A stretch of DNA of 64,000 nt. Source: Alphaproteobacteria bacterium (GTDB lineage: Bacteria > Pseudomonadota > Alphaproteobacteria > GCA-2731375). The position numbers and the translations under genes are program-made. Below the pieces are notes generated by a model. It did no database searches. It saw nothing but the letters and a program-made list of their open reading frames with translations, and had not been told where the DNA came from. Numbering within the stretch: position 1 is the stretch's first letter; each line of letters begins with the position of its first letter. Positions 47,653 through 57,314 of this stretch are shown here, piece after piece. The stretch covers positions 62,001-126,000 of the forward strand of contig JADHTB010000001.1 of assembly GCA_016776605.1 (NCBI GenBank), in the 5' to 3' direction.

Positions 47653-49308
47653 CTATTCCGCCGCGTCCGCCTGTAGGCCAGCCCGGCTCATGAAACCCTC
47701 GCGCAGATCCCGTTCGATATCGCCCGCGGCCCGCTCGCCCGGTTCGCCATAGCCCGCGCCGCCGCCCGTCCGCGCCACCAGGATATCGCCCTTTTGCAGG
47801 GGAAAACTGACCTTCGACGGCAGCTCGATCACCTGATCGCCGCGCAACACCTGGGTCGATGCGCAGACGCCATCGTCGCCGCCGAATAGCCCTTCGGGCG
47901 CCAGGCGAAAACGGTCTGAATAAGTCGCGAAGGTTACGTCATCCCCTAGAATATGATAGCGGCGTTGGAAGCCCAGGCCGCCGCGATGCCGGCCCGCTCC
48001 GCCCGAATCCGGCACCAGGGAGTAATCCTCCACCCGGAAATAGTCATATTCCATGTCCATGGCCTCAATAGGCACATTGGAACAGTTGGAGAGCGGGCTA
48101 TCGACGGCATCACAGCCGTCGCCGTGACTGGAGGCGCCGTAGCCGCCCCCCAAGATCTCCAGATAGATGGCGTAGCCGTCCTGCTTCAACTGGCTCAAGA
48201 CGATAATTTCCGTGGAATCGAAGCCCGCCGCGATAACCTTGTCCGGCGCCGATGGCGCCAAGGCCTTCATCACCGCATTGTAGGCCCGGTAGGCCGACAG
48301 CATGCGCGCCCGCACCGGCGCCGGCCGGCGGGGGTTCAACAGGCTGCCATAAGGCGCACGCACCTCTATGGGCCGTTTGCTGCCCTCGTTAAAGGGAATA
48401 TCGGGGCTGGTCAGCACCGATTTCACGCATGACAACCCCGCCGCCACGGTTGAGGCATAGGGGCAATTGACGTTAGATTTGACCTGATCGCAGGTGCCTT
48501 CGTAATCGACAATGACGCTGTCACCCTTAATCTCCACCCGGGCCCGCACGCGCAATGGCTGGTCCGTGATGCCGTCGTCGTCCAAAAAATCCTCACCCTC
48601 GTAGACCCCATCGGGAAATTCACGGATTGCGGCGCGCATGCGGCGTTCGGAATAATCCAGCAATTCGTTCATGGCCTCCTGCACCACGCCCTCGCCAAAT
48701 CGGGTGCACAAATCCTGCACCCGGCGGCCGCCGATGCCGTTGGCGGCGAACTGGGCATTAAAATCACCAATGGTCTGGTCCGGTACGCGAATATTGGCGC
48801 GGATCAGACGTTCCAACGGGCCGCCGTGCCAATCGTGGTTCATGTTGTATTTACTGGGGGGAAAGATGATGCCTTCCTGATGCACGTCGGAGGCGTCCGG
48901 GTTCAGCCCCGCCGCGCCGCCGCCCAGATCCAGGTGATGGGCCACGGTGGCGCCGAATCCCACCAGAATACCCTCGAAAAAAATCGGCGAGAACAAAAAG
49001 ACGTCCTGCAGATGCTGGCCGCCCTGGAAGGGGTCGTTGTTGATGTAGAAGTCACCCTCCACCAGGGTGTCGGTGGGGAATAGATCGGCACAGGGGCGAA
49101 ATGTCGCGCCAATGGGCCCCAACTGCATGGGGATCAATTCCGCCTGGGCCACCACGTTGCCATAGCGGTCCATCAGCGCGGCGGAGCAGTCATTGGCCTC
49201 CCGCACCACGGGAGAATAGGCGGAGCGGACCAGCTTGACCCCCATTTCCCGGGCCGCGGCGATCAGCCCCTGGCTGATTACGGCTTGATCAACAGCGTTC
49301 ACGGCCAT
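47653..49308 (-). CDS. hyuB: Hydantoinase B/oxoprolinase family protein
   Basis: A 551-residue subunit of ATP-dependent N-methylhydantoinase/5-oxoprolinase-type enzymes. It shows 'LVRSAYSPVVREANDCSAAL', 'DFYINNDPFQGGQHLQDVFL', 'SSHGDGCDAVDSPLSNCSNV' and 'SGGAGRHRGGLGFQRRYHIL'. It starts 4 bases after hyuA stops. The exact cyclic-amide substrate is not determined. Confidence 0.92.
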   Translation of the reverse strand: MAVNAVDQAVISQGLIAAAREMGVKLVRSAYSPVVREANDCSAALMDRYGNVVAQAELIPMQLGPIGATFRPCADLFPTDTLVEGDFYINNDPFQGGQHLQDVFLFSPIFFEGILVGFGATVAHHLDLGGGAAGLNPDASDVHQEGIIFPPSKYNMNHDWHGGPLERLIRANIRVPDQTIGDFNAQFAANGIGGRRVQDLCTRFGEGVVQEAMNELLDYSERRMRAAIREFPDGVYEGEDFLDDDGITDQPLRVRARVEIKGDSVIVDYEGTCDQVKSNVNCPYASTVAAGLSCVKSVLTSPDIPFNEGSKRPIEVRAPYGSLLNPRRPAPVRARMLSAYRAYNAVMKALAPSAPDKVIAAGFDSTEIIVLSQLKQDGYAIYLEILGGGYGASSHGDGCDAVDSPLSNCSNVPIEAMDMEYDYFRVEDYSLVPDSGGAGRHRGGLGFQRRYHILGDDVTFATYSDRFRLAPEGLFGGDDGVCASTQVLRGDQVIELPSKVSFPLQKGDILVARTGGGAGYGEPGERAAGDIERDLREGFMSRAGLQADAAE

Positions 49309-49312
49309 GCTT

Positions 49313-51331
49313 CTAGTCCTTCCACTTTAACAGGATGTTGTCCTGGTCATCGACGGTGGCTGTCCAATCGTGCGGGACAAAAATTGTCGAGGTGCCATCC
49401 TCCACCAGGGCCGGGCCGGGGATACCCGCCGCCTCTGCGGCAATAGCGGCGCGGCTTAGCAACAGGCATTTGCGCCATTCCCCACGGTCGAATATCTGGC
49501 TTTCCGAACGCAGCGCCGTATCGTCCATGCCTTCGTTGAGCGCCGGCATCACCTCCGGCGGGGCCGATGCGCCCAGGCGAAAGGACACAATTTCGGCCCG
49601 GTTCAAACCGGATTCGCCAAAGGCAAAGACCCGGTTATGGGCCTCGTTGAACAAGCCCAACAGATCATCCGCGTCTAGGTTCGGCAAGGCATCGCCATCG
49701 ATATCAACTGCTATTTCAAAGGCTTGTCCAATAAACCTCATGTCCAGACTATAGCTGATCGCCAATTCACCTGGGACCCCAAGCGCCTGGAAAGAGCTGA
49801 CAGCCTGTGCCTGCAAGTCCGCGAATACCGCCCGCACCTGCTCCGCCGCGCCCGCGGCCAGCGGGATACGCCGGGTCAGGGTTTCGTATTGTTTGAAGTC
49901 CGAGGCCAGCAGGCCATAGGCCGACAGCACCCCCGCGTTCGGTGGCACCAGGATGGTGGAGATGCCCAGTTCCTCGGCCACCCGGGCCGCATGCAAGGGC
50001 CCGGCACCGCCAAAGGGTACCAGCACGTAATCGCGGGGATCCCGGCCCCGTTCGGTGGAGACAATCTGTATGGCGCCAACGATATTGGCGTCCGCCACGC
50101 GCACGGCGCTGTCCGCCGTTTCCTCAACTGACATATCAAGATTTTTTGATAACTCATTGAAAACGCTTGATGCAACAGATAAATCTACGTTCATTTTGCC
50201 GCCGAGAAAAGTCTCCGCCCGAATGGTGCCACGTACCATATGGGCATCGGTGATGGCAGGCCGCGCGCCGCCCCTGCCGTAACAGGCGGGCCCTGGATCA
50301 GCGCCGGCTGACTCTGGCCCGACGCGCAGCATACCGCCGTCATCCTGCCAGCAGATGGAACCGCCGCCCGCCCCCACGGTGACGATATCCAATACCGGGG
50401 TGCGGATAGGCAGACCGTCTACTTCCGTCTCGCCGGACAGGTTCGGTTTGCCATCAGCCACCAGACAGACATCCGTGGAGGTACCGCCCATATCCAGCGT
50501 GATGATGTCGCCATGGCCTGACAGGCCGGCCTGGCGCACCGCCCCCATGACGCCGGCCGCGGGGCCGGAGAATAACGAGGTGATGGCGTTACGCGACATT
50601 CCCGCCACGGGCAGGCGCCCGCCGTTGGACTGCATGATGGAAAAACGCCCCTTGAAACCCTGCTCTCCCAACTGGCTTTCGAAGCGGCGCAAATAGCTGT
50701 CGATCACCGGCTGAACATAGGCTGCCAAGGTAGTGGTGGAGGTGCGTTCGTATTCGCGAAATTCACGGGTGACGTCGGCGGAACAGGTCACGGTAAGGTC
50801 GGGGAATTTTTCGCTGACCAGGGCGGCCAGTTGACGTTCGTGCCTGGGCTCCGCATAGCCGTTCAACAAACAGATCGCGACGGATTTATAACGCCCGGTG
50901 CCCAAAAACGCTGCCAATTGTACCGCCGTCGCCGCCTCGTCCAGGGCCTGGACCACTTCGCCCTGGGCGCTCATACGCTCGTCGATTTCCAAGATATCCT
51001 GGCGGGCCAGCACCGGCACGGGCTTGCGATAGAACAGATCGTAAATTTGTGTGCGGCTGTGGCGCTGCAGGAACAACACATCGCGAAAGCCCCGCGTGGT
51101 CAGCAAGGCGACCGGGGCGCCCTTACGCTCCAATATGGCATTTGTGGCCACGGTGGAGCCATGCACCAGATCATCCACCGTCGCGAGGTCGATCGCGCCC
51201 GCCACCAGGGACGCCATTGCGCCCTCGTCCGGACGGGCCGGCACCGACGGCACCTTGGCCACGCGCACCCGGCCATCCTCGATCGCCACCAGATCAGTGA
51301 ATGTTCCGCCAACCTCAACACCAACGCGCAT
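49313..51331 (-). CDS. hyuA: Hydantoinase A/oxoprolinase family protein
   Basis: A 672-residue subunit that binds ATP. It begins 'MRVGVEVGGTFTDLVAIEDG' (the phosphate loop of the family), has 'RDVLFLQRHSRTQIYDLFYR', 'FSGPAAGVMGAVRQAGL', 'ITLDMGGTSTDVCLVADGKP' and 'VPFGGAGPLHAARVAEELG'. It pairs with HyuB. No specific transporter is adjacent. Confidence 0.93.
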   Translation of the reverse strand: MRVGVEVGGTFTDLVAIEDGRVRVAKVPSVPARPDEGAMASLVAGAIDLATVDDLVHGSTVATNAILERKGAPVALLTTRGFRDVLFLQRHSRTQIYDLFYRKPVPVLARQDILEIDERMSAQGEVVQALDEAATAVQLAAFLGTGRYKSVAICLLNGYAEPRHERQLAALVSEKFPDLTVTCSADVTREFREYERTSTTTLAAYVQPVIDSYLRRFESQLGEQGFKGRFSIMQSNGGRLPVAGMSRNAITSLFSGPAAGVMGAVRQAGLSGHGDIITLDMGGTSTDVCLVADGKPNLSGETEVDGLPIRTPVLDIVTVGAGGGSICWQDDGGMLRVGPESAGADPGPACYGRGGARPAITDAHMVRGTIRAETFLGGKMNVDLSVASSVFNELSKNLDMSVEETADSAVRVADANIVGAIQIVSTERGRDPRDYVLVPFGGAGPLHAARVAEELGISTILVPPNAGVLSAYGLLASDFKQYETLTRRIPLAAGAAEQVRAVFADLQAQAVSSFQALGVPGELAISYSLDMRFIGQAFEIAVDIDGDALPNLDADDLLGLFNEAHNRVFAFGESGLNRAEIVSFRLGASAPPEVMPALNEGMDDTALRSESQIFDRGEWRKCLLLSRAAIAAEAAGIPGPALVEDGTSTIFVPHDWTATVDDQDNILLKWKD

Positions 51332-51412
51332 ACAAGCCTCCCAACCGTCGAACTGCCCGCATACTATAGGGCGGTGCGCCGGTCAGGAAGGGCTAGATTT
51401 GTATCTTGGTGG

Positions 51413-51981
51413 CTACGAGTCCTGGATCAGGCGCAGGCGTCTGGTCGCCAGTTCGACCTGGGCATAGACATCGCTAGGCGATTTGCCGCTGGTAACGGGG
51501 ACATCGAAATATTTGCCAAGGGAGGCGTCCGGCTTGTTCAAGGCAATGTGAAAGGCTTCCACAAGGCCATCAAGGCCGTAGGCGGCATTGACGAAACCAC
51601 CCCCGGCGTCACCGCACGCCCCTGGGGGTCCTTGTAGACCTGGACCTTGCCAAGGTTCAACTGGCCGCGAATGGCCTCCAACAGGTGGTGAAATTCCCCT
51701 CCCTGCCGCAGCACATCACCGGGTTTCTTGCCGAATGCGGGCTCGACTGCCAGACCTTCGACCTGGGCCCGCAACCCAGCCCCGCCCTTCAAGGCGGCAT
51801 AATCAGGCAGCACGCTATTGATGGCCGCCCAGAGGCGATAGGGACCGTTGGGCGAAATTTTTCCCAACTTCGCATATGTCGCCTTCGCGCCCATCGCCGG
51901 CGCCGGTGTTTCCGCGGCAAGCGCGGGTACAGCAAGGGTCGTCATCAGCAGTAAAGAGCTGGCTATTTTCAGTAATTTCAT
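51413..51981 (-). pseudogene. Exported protein broken by a one-base frameshift
   Basis: The 147-residue ORF (51538-51981) starts with a signal peptide 'MKLLKIASSLLLMTTLAVPA' and ends abruptly after 'TPGVVSSMPP'. In another frame the sequence continues without a stop to 51413: 'AAYGLDGLVEAFHIALNKP', then 'YFDVPVTSGKSPSDVYAQVE' to 'LRLIQDS'. One additional G in the run of five (51600-51604, minus strand) restores a single protein of about 189 residues. Either the gene is decayed or the run is misread. Family unknown. Confidence 0.8.
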
Positions 51982-52005
51982 GATCTTACTCGGTTTTTTT
52001 TACTA

Positions 52006-52073
52006 GAGTACATGCATTTTGAATGTGCTCTAACGCTTGAACAGGTAGAGCAATTGAATCAATTAATTAGCTC
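52006..52073 (+). repeat. Possible degenerate relic of the 99-bp element
   Basis: The 25-base 'gagtacatgcattttgaatg...' is flanked by C-TA and TA-A, as full copies are, and agrees with module A at 18 of 25 positions. After 17 bases comes 'gagcaattgaatcaatta' to 'agctc' (52048-52073), which could be a shrunken module B. The match is partial. Confidence 0.45.
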
Positions 52074-52308
52074 GCGACAGCGGCTAAAATTAGTTGCAAA
52101 TTTCTCTAAGTTTGCGGCTACCAGCATGACATACGGCGGGCGACCGACTTTATGTAGACCAAAGGCATAGTCCCAATTTGCGAATAATGGCTTAAAGTTT
52201 GAAAATCGAAAATGCAGCGATACACCAGCCCGCTCCCCGCCATCGGCGTTGGCGCATGAATTTTCTCGAACCTCTGGCCAGCACGGCAGCAATGACGCAA
52301 ACTGCAGT

Positions 52309-52350
52309 CCCGACAAGAGAGGCCCGACAAGAGAGGCCCGACAAGAGAGG
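52309..52350 (+). repeat. Perfect 14-bp tandem repeat, three copies
   Basis: 'cccgacaagagagg' occurs three times in a row, ending 10 bases before the TIGR03084-type gene's ATG. The last copy provides the 'agagagg' that acts as ribosome-binding site, so copy number could alter expression. Confidence 0.85.
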
Positions 52351-52360
52351 ATTGATATTT

Positions 52361-53161
52361 ATGGTGATGGCGCGGCTGGCGGACGATTTACGGGCCGAGG
52401 GGAGCGAGTTTCACGCCTTGCTTGAAACTTTGTCCGAACAGAATTGGCGCCGGGCAACGCCATTCAAGGGCTGGACCGTGGATTACGTTTTGCAGCATCT
52501 GGTCTTTGGCGATTGGCTGAATACGCTTTCCCTCACCGATCCGGAGCAATTTAGCGCGGTGATGGCCCGGCGCATGGCGGCACGGGCCGAAGGCCGGAAA
52601 ACCATGGGCCTGGAAGGCACCGGTCTGCAGGTTGGTCAGGGCCCTGAATTGCTGGCCCAATGGTATGACCGCCTGGGCCGGCTGTGCGATCTGTTCGCCG
52701 GCTCCGACCCCAAGGCGCGGATGCAATGGGTGGGGCCGGATATGAGCGTCCGCTCCGCCGCCACGGCCCGGTTGATGGAGACCTGGGCCCATGGCCAGGA
52801 CGTCTATGACCTGTTGCGCCAACCCCGTGTCGCCACGGACCGCATCCGCAACATCGCCACGTTGGGGGTGAACACCTTTGGTTGGAGTTTCCAAATCCAT
52901 GGCCTGGAACCACCCGGACCGGCGCCGCATGTGGCCCTGACCGCGCCATCGGGCGCGATCTGGACCTGGAATGAAGCCAACCCGGACAACCGCATCGAAG
53001 GCCCGGCGCTGGATTTCTGTCATGTGGTCACCCAGGGCCGCAATATCGCCGACGTCAATCTAACAGTTACCGGAGAAACCGCCCGGTACTGGATGGCCAT
53101 TGCGCAATGCTTCGCCGGCGCTCCAGAAACCCCGCCCCCGCCCGGAGCGCGGAGCTGGTAG
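52361..53161 (+). CDS. TIGR03084-type DinB/maleylpyruvate isomerase-fold protein
   Basis: A 266-residue protein from 'MVMARLADDLRAEGSEFHAL' (52361). It has the mycothiol-dependent isomerase-like N-terminal helical bundle with likely metal ligands in 'GWTVDYVLQHLVFGDW' and 'METWAHGQDVYDLL'. This matches the family I know as TIGR03084, metal-binding but of unknown function. The longer ORF from 52199 adds a non-conserved stretch. It is followed after 31 bases by a dehydratase gene. Confidence 0.82.
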   Translation: MVMARLADDLRAEGSEFHALLETLSEQNWRRATPFKGWTVDYVLQHLVFGDWLNTLSLTDPEQFSAVMARRMAARAEGRKTMGLEGTGLQVGQGPELLAQWYDRLGRLCDLFAGSDPKARMQWVGPDMSVRSAATARLMETWAHGQDVYDLLRQPRVATDRIRNIATLGVNTFGWSFQIHGLEPPGPAPHVALTAPSGAIWTWNEANPDNRIEGPALDFCHVVTQGRNIADVNLTVTGETARYWMAIAQCFAGAPETPPPPGARSW

Positions 53162-53192
53162 ACCGCGCGCAATTTTTTGAGGTAGACGCGAC

Positions 53193-54911
53193 ATGAGTGA
53201 CGACAAAAAATTATCTAACAATGCCAAAGGCTTCTCCCGTGGCCTGACGAATTACGGTGACAAGGATTTTTCCCTGTATCTGCGGCGTTCGTTCGCCAAA
53301 TCCATGGGTTATTCCAACGAAATGCTGGAGCGGCCCATTGTCGGTATCGTCAACACGGCATCGGGCTATAACAACTGCCATCGCGGCGTGCCGGAACTGG
53401 TGGAGGCGGTCAAACGCGGGGTGTTGATCCGTGGCGGTCTGCCCATTGATTTTCCCACCATATCCCTGGGCGAAGTGTTCCTGAACCCTACCTCGCTGAT
53501 GTTCCGCAATCTGATGTCAATGGATACGGAGGAGATGATCCGGGCCCAGCCCATGGATGCGGTTGTACTGGTGGGGGGCTGTGACAAAACCGTACCAGCC
53601 CAGTTGATGGGTGCGGCCTCGGCCGATCTACCCACGATCCAGCTGGTCGTCGGGCCGATGATGACAGGCCGATACGAGGGCGCGCGCCTGGGTGCCTGCA
53701 CCGATTGCCGGCGCTTTTGGGCCGATTATCGGGCGGGCCGGGTGGATACGGCGCAGATCAGCGCGATCGAGGGCAATCTGGCCACCACCATGGGCACCTG
53801 CGCGGTGATGGGCACCGCCTCGACCATGGCCTGTATCGCCGAAACCCTCGGGCTCACCCTGCCCGGCACCGCCGCCATTCCCGCCGTACATGCCGACCGT
53901 CTGCGCGCGGCCGAGGCGACCGGCGCCCAGGCGCTGGAAACCGCGCGGCTTGGCCTGACGCCTTCGCGCCTGATAACGGAAAAATCAGTGGAAAACGCCC
54001 TGCGCGTGCTGCTCGCCCTGGGCGGTTCCACCAACGGCATTCTGCATCTGACGGCCATTGCCGGGCGGCGCGGCATCGCGATCCCGTTACAGCGCCTGAA
54101 CGAGTTGAGCGACAGCACGCCGGTGCTGATCAATCTAAAGCCCACGGGCGATGGCTATATGGAGGATTTCCATAGCGCCGGCGGCATGGGCGCCTTGTTG
54201 CGGGAACTGTCGCCTCTACTGCACCTGGACTGTTTGACCGTGACCGGCGCGACCCTGGGTGAACGGCTGGCCGCCGCGCCGGGCTATGTGGACAGGGCGA
54301 TAATCCGGGGCCGGGAGGAACCATTCGAGGCCGTGGGCGGTCTGGTCGCGCTGTTCGGTAATCTGGCCCCCGGCGGCGCCATTCTGAAACGCTCCGCCGC
54401 CGATGCCAGTCTGTTCGAAACCACGGGCCGGGCGGTGGTCTTCACCTCGCTAGAGGATCTGGCGGATCGCATTGACGCAGAGGATCTGGATGTAAAGGCG
54501 GACGATATTTTGGTGCTGCAAAACGCCGGCCCGAAAAGCCCATCCGGCATGCCCGAAGCGGGCTATATCCCTATTCCAAAAAAACTGGCCCAGGCCGGGG
54601 TCAAGGACATGATCCGTATCTCCGATTGCCGTATGAGCGGCACCGCCTTTGGCACCATTGTTTTGCATGTCACGCCGGAGGCCGCCACGGGCGGGGCCAT
54701 TGGCTTGGTGCAAAATGGCGATGAAATCAGATTAAGCATATCAAATAAGTCATTGGAATTGCTTGTTGACGATACTGAACTGGAGCGGCGACGCCTGAGC
54801 ACCCCTGCCCGGCCCGCAAGGCCCAGCCGTGGCTATGCCAAGCTTTACGCCGATCATGTCACACAGGCGGATCAAGGCGCGGATTTCGATTTTCTGATGG
54901 CGTCGGAATAG
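53193..54911 (+). CDS. IlvD/Edd-family dehydratase
   Basis: A 572-residue iron-sulfur dehydratase. Cluster cysteines are in 'GYNNCHRGVPEL', 'VVLVGGCDKTVPAQLMGAA' and 'TTMGTCAVMGTASTMACIAE'. The C-terminal domain has 'RISDCRMSGTAFGTIVLHV'. The branch resembles sugar-acid dehydratases (arabonate/xylonate type) as much as dihydroxy-acid dehydratase IlvD; no ilv genes are adjacent, so a sugar-acid role is favoured. Its 3' end overlaps the convergent GT87-like gene by 53 bases. Confidence 0.9.
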   Translation: MSDDKKLSNNAKGFSRGLTNYGDKDFSLYLRRSFAKSMGYSNEMLERPIVGIVNTASGYNNCHRGVPELVEAVKRGVLIRGGLPIDFPTISLGEVFLNPTSLMFRNLMSMDTEEMIRAQPMDAVVLVGGCDKTVPAQLMGAASADLPTIQLVVGPMMTGRYEGARLGACTDCRRFWADYRAGRVDTAQISAIEGNLATTMGTCAVMGTASTMACIAETLGLTLPGTAAIPAVHADRLRAAEATGAQALETARLGLTPSRLITEKSVENALRVLLALGGSTNGILHLTAIAGRRGIAIPLQRLNELSDSTPVLINLKPTGDGYMEDFHSAGGMGALLRELSPLLHLDCLTVTGATLGERLAAAPGYVDRAIIRGREEPFEAVGGLVALFGNLAPGGAILKRSAADASLFETTGRAVVFTSLEDLADRIDAEDLDVKADDILVLQNAGPKSPSGMPEAGYIPIPKKLAQAGVKDMIRISDCRMSGTAFGTIVLHVTPEAATGGAIGLVQNGDEIRLSISNKSLELLVDDTELERRRLSTPARPARPSRGYAKLYADHVTQADQGADFDFLMASE

Positions 54912-56055
54912 CGCTGGACCAGACCTGCCAGGCAAACAAGGCGATAACCAGCGGCGCCACGGGCATCAGGTACAGGTTCAGGCTCAACCCCCACAGGGGC
55001 AACATCCAGAGCAGGCCGCAAGCAACGCTCCGCGGCCAGGTCGCCAACCATGTGGGCTGGGCCGCCAGCAGCAACAGGCCGGCCCCGGTCAGGAGCACCA
55101 GATCGTAGGCCATGGCATAGGGCGTAGCCAGAAAAGTGACGGCGAGGGTAAAGACCATGGCCAACAGGGGCGGCCCCCGCCGGCCAACGCGATAGACCCC
55201 GAAGGCGCATAGCAAGGTAATAGCCAGTTGCAGCGCATAGAGTAGGGGAACCGGCAGGCCCAGGATTTTGCCCGCCATGAACGGGGTGACCGTCAACAGC
55301 ATGAAAAAGCCGATCGCGGTTTCCAGAAACATCTGTTGGACGGGCAAGGTAAGTTCGAAATATTGCCGCCAGACCGCAATGCCATCCAGGGCGATGCTTA
55401 TAGCAATCAGCGTCAACGCGGTCACTGCGGCCACCGCCATGGCGGACCACTGCCGTTGCGCCAGCAACAGGACCGGCAGCAACAGACCCAATTGCGGCTT
55501 TATGGTCGCCAGCCCCAGCAGCAGGCCCGCCAACAACGGTCGCTGGTCAGCCTGGGAAAGACCGCCAATCAACAGCCCGGCGAGGAGGAAACCATACTGA
55601 CCGAAGAATAAATTCACCGCCGCCGCCGGCAGCAATAGCCCCGCCAGCAGCCACCAGCCCCGCAACCCGGCCAAACACAGACCGCCCAGATAAATGCCCA
55701 GAGTGGCAATCGTCCACAGGCCGAAGGCGGGCAGATAAGGTAATCCGGCAAACAGCCTGGCCGGCATCAGCATAGTCGGCGGATAGGACCAGACGTAGTG
55801 ATATGGGGGCATTTCTGTCTTGAATAACTCTGTGAGAAACACCGAATAACTTTTTGAATTAAAAATAATATCTAAATTCAATGCCTGAGCATAAGCTTGC
55901 CCGACCGCATACAAATTGATGAAGTCCTTACCGGTCGGAAAAGCCAGTATAAAAAGCAGAGGATCAGACAGGTCCCAGTCATGGAGCCAGAAGGCAAAGA
56001 TGCCACCATAGAGCAACGCGCCCGCGATCGAGGTGATTATGAATAGCTTCCGCAT
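54859..56055 (-). CDS. GT87/DUF2029-like polyprenol-sugar glycosyltransferase
   Basis: A 398-residue membrane protein with about ten helices. The catalytic-like Asp is in the first periplasmic loop, 'PTGKDFINLYAVGQ', and 'YPPTMLMPARLFAGLPYLPA' and 'GLATIKPQLGLLLPVLLLA' are GT87 hallmarks. Enzymes of this family transfer sugars from a lipid carrier. Its last 17 codons overlap the dehydratase gene on the other strand. Confidence 0.82.
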   Translation of the reverse strand: MRKLFIITSIAGALLYGGIFAFWLHDWDLSDPLLFILAFPTGKDFINLYAVGQAYAQALNLDIIFNSKSYSVFLTELFKTEMPPYHYVWSYPPTMLMPARLFAGLPYLPAFGLWTIATLGIYLGGLCLAGLRGWWLLAGLLLPAAAVNLFFGQYGFLLAGLLIGGLSQADQRPLLAGLLLGLATIKPQLGLLLPVLLLAQRQWSAMAVAAVTALTLIAISIALDGIAVWRQYFELTLPVQQMFLETAIGFFMLLTVTPFMAGKILGLPVPLLYALQLAITLLCAFGVYRVGRRGPPLLAMVFTLAVTFLATPYAMAYDLVLLTGAGLLLLAAQPTWLATWPRSVACGLLWMLPLWGLSLNLYLMPVAPLVIALFAWQVWSSAIPTPSENRNPRLDPPV

Positions 56056-56153
56056 TGCGCTGTCCCTGCCGCCCCGCGCCCTGACTTATTTGCTATCATA
56101 GTCTATAGAATCGACCACCAGGAGTATGAGCAAAAATTCCATGCGGCCAAATC

Positions 56154-57314
56154 ATGGACAACAATAGGCCGAGCCATTGGCGCGGCACGTTTTCGGCCCT
56201 CTGCGCCTTGCTGGTCGGGATCGGTCTGGCCCGCTTTGCCTATACACCTTTGATGCCCGCCCTGGTCACGGAAGGCTGGTTTTCGGCCTCTCAGGCGGCG
56301 TATCTGGGCGCGGCCAATTTGGCGGGTTATCTGGCCGGCGCGCTCCTGGCGCGAAACCTGGCGGCGCGCACCTCCACCCGGTTCGCCCTGCGCGCGGGCA
56401 TGCTGTTGGCCTGCGCGGCGCTTTTTGCCTGCGCCTCGCCCTTGTCATTCGCCTGGTTTTTCAGCTGGCGCTTTGCCGCCGGGCTTTCAGGTGGCGTCTT
56501 GATGGTTCTGGCGGCCCCCACCGTGCTGCCGTTCGTGCCGGCCCATCGGCTGGGTCTGGCCGGCGGCGTCATTTTCACCGGCGTTGCCCTGGGGATCGCC
56601 ATATCCGGCACCCTGGTCCCTGTGACCCTGGAACTGGGCCTGATGGAAACCTGGGTTTGCCTGGGCGCCCTGGCGGCGCTGTTGACAGCCCTGTCATGGC
56701 GCGGTTGGCCGGATGCCGCCAGCGGCAATAAAACCGCCAAAATTTCCCTGCCCGCCACTAGCCTGGCCCTGAAATCACTGTATCTGGAATATGGCCTGAA
56801 CGCCTTTGGCCTGGTGCCGCATATGGTGTTTTTGGTGGTCTTCATCGCCCAGGGCCTGGAACAGGGCCTGACCGTTGGGGCGCACTATTGGGTATTGTTC
56901 GGCCTGGGGGCGGTGATCGGGCCGGTCACGGTGGGCTATCTGGCTGATCGGATTGGTTTTTTACGGGCCCTGCGCCTGGGCTATGGGCTACAGGCGATCT
57001 TTGTCGGGGTGCTGATTTTCACCGATCAGACAATGGTTCTGGTGCTGTCCAGTCTGATCATGGGCGCCTTCGTGCCGGCCAGCACGACCCTGGTTCTGGG
57101 CCGGTTGCGGGAATTGCTGGCCCATGATCCAGCCGGCCAAACCAGCGGCTGGCGGCTGGCCACCATAGCCTTTGCCGTAGGCCAGGCGGCGGGCGCCTAT
57201 GGCCTGTCCTATCTGTTTGACCTTGGCGGCAATTACACCCTGCTGTTCGGCATTGGCGGCGCCGTGCTGCTGCTGGCCCTGGGCCTTAACCTACTGGCCG
57301 GGCGGCGGACCTAG
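56154..57314 (+). CDS. YbfB/YjiJ-family MFS transporter
   Basis: A 386-residue transporter with 12 helices. The start 'LLVGIGLARFAYTPLMPALV' followed by 'FSASQAAYLGAANLAGYLAG' is characteristic of YbfB/YjiJ. The loop 'GYLADRIGFLRALRLGYG' is also seen. Substrate unknown. Its TAG stop is formed by the left border of repeat copy 5. Confidence 0.88.
   Translation: MDNNRPSHWRGTFSALCALLVGIGLARFAYTPLMPALVTEGWFSASQAAYLGAANLAGYLAGALLARNLAARTSTRFALRAGMLLACAALFACASPLSFAWFFSWRFAAGLSGGVLMVLAAPTVLPFVPAHRLGLAGGVIFTGVALGIAISGTLVPVTLELGLMETWVCLGALAALLTALSWRGWPDAASGNKTAKISLPATSLALKSLYLEYGLNAFGLVPHMVFLVVFIAQGLEQGLTVGAHYWVLFGLGAVIGPVTVGYLADRIGFLRALRLGYGLQAIFVGVLIFTDQTMVLVLSSLIMGAFVPASTTLVLGRLRELLAHDPAGQTSGWRLATIAFAVGQAAGAYGLSYLFDLGGNYTLLFGIGGAVLLLALGLNLLAGRRT

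Larger units (their letters stand above)
51982..52360. other. Intergenic region with repeats
   Basis: About 380 bases without a gene. It contains a diverged relic of the 99-bp element (52006-52073) and a perfect 14-bp x 3 tandem repeat (52309-52350). The ORF opening at 52199 in this stretch is only the upstream extension of the next gene. Confidence 0.55.
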
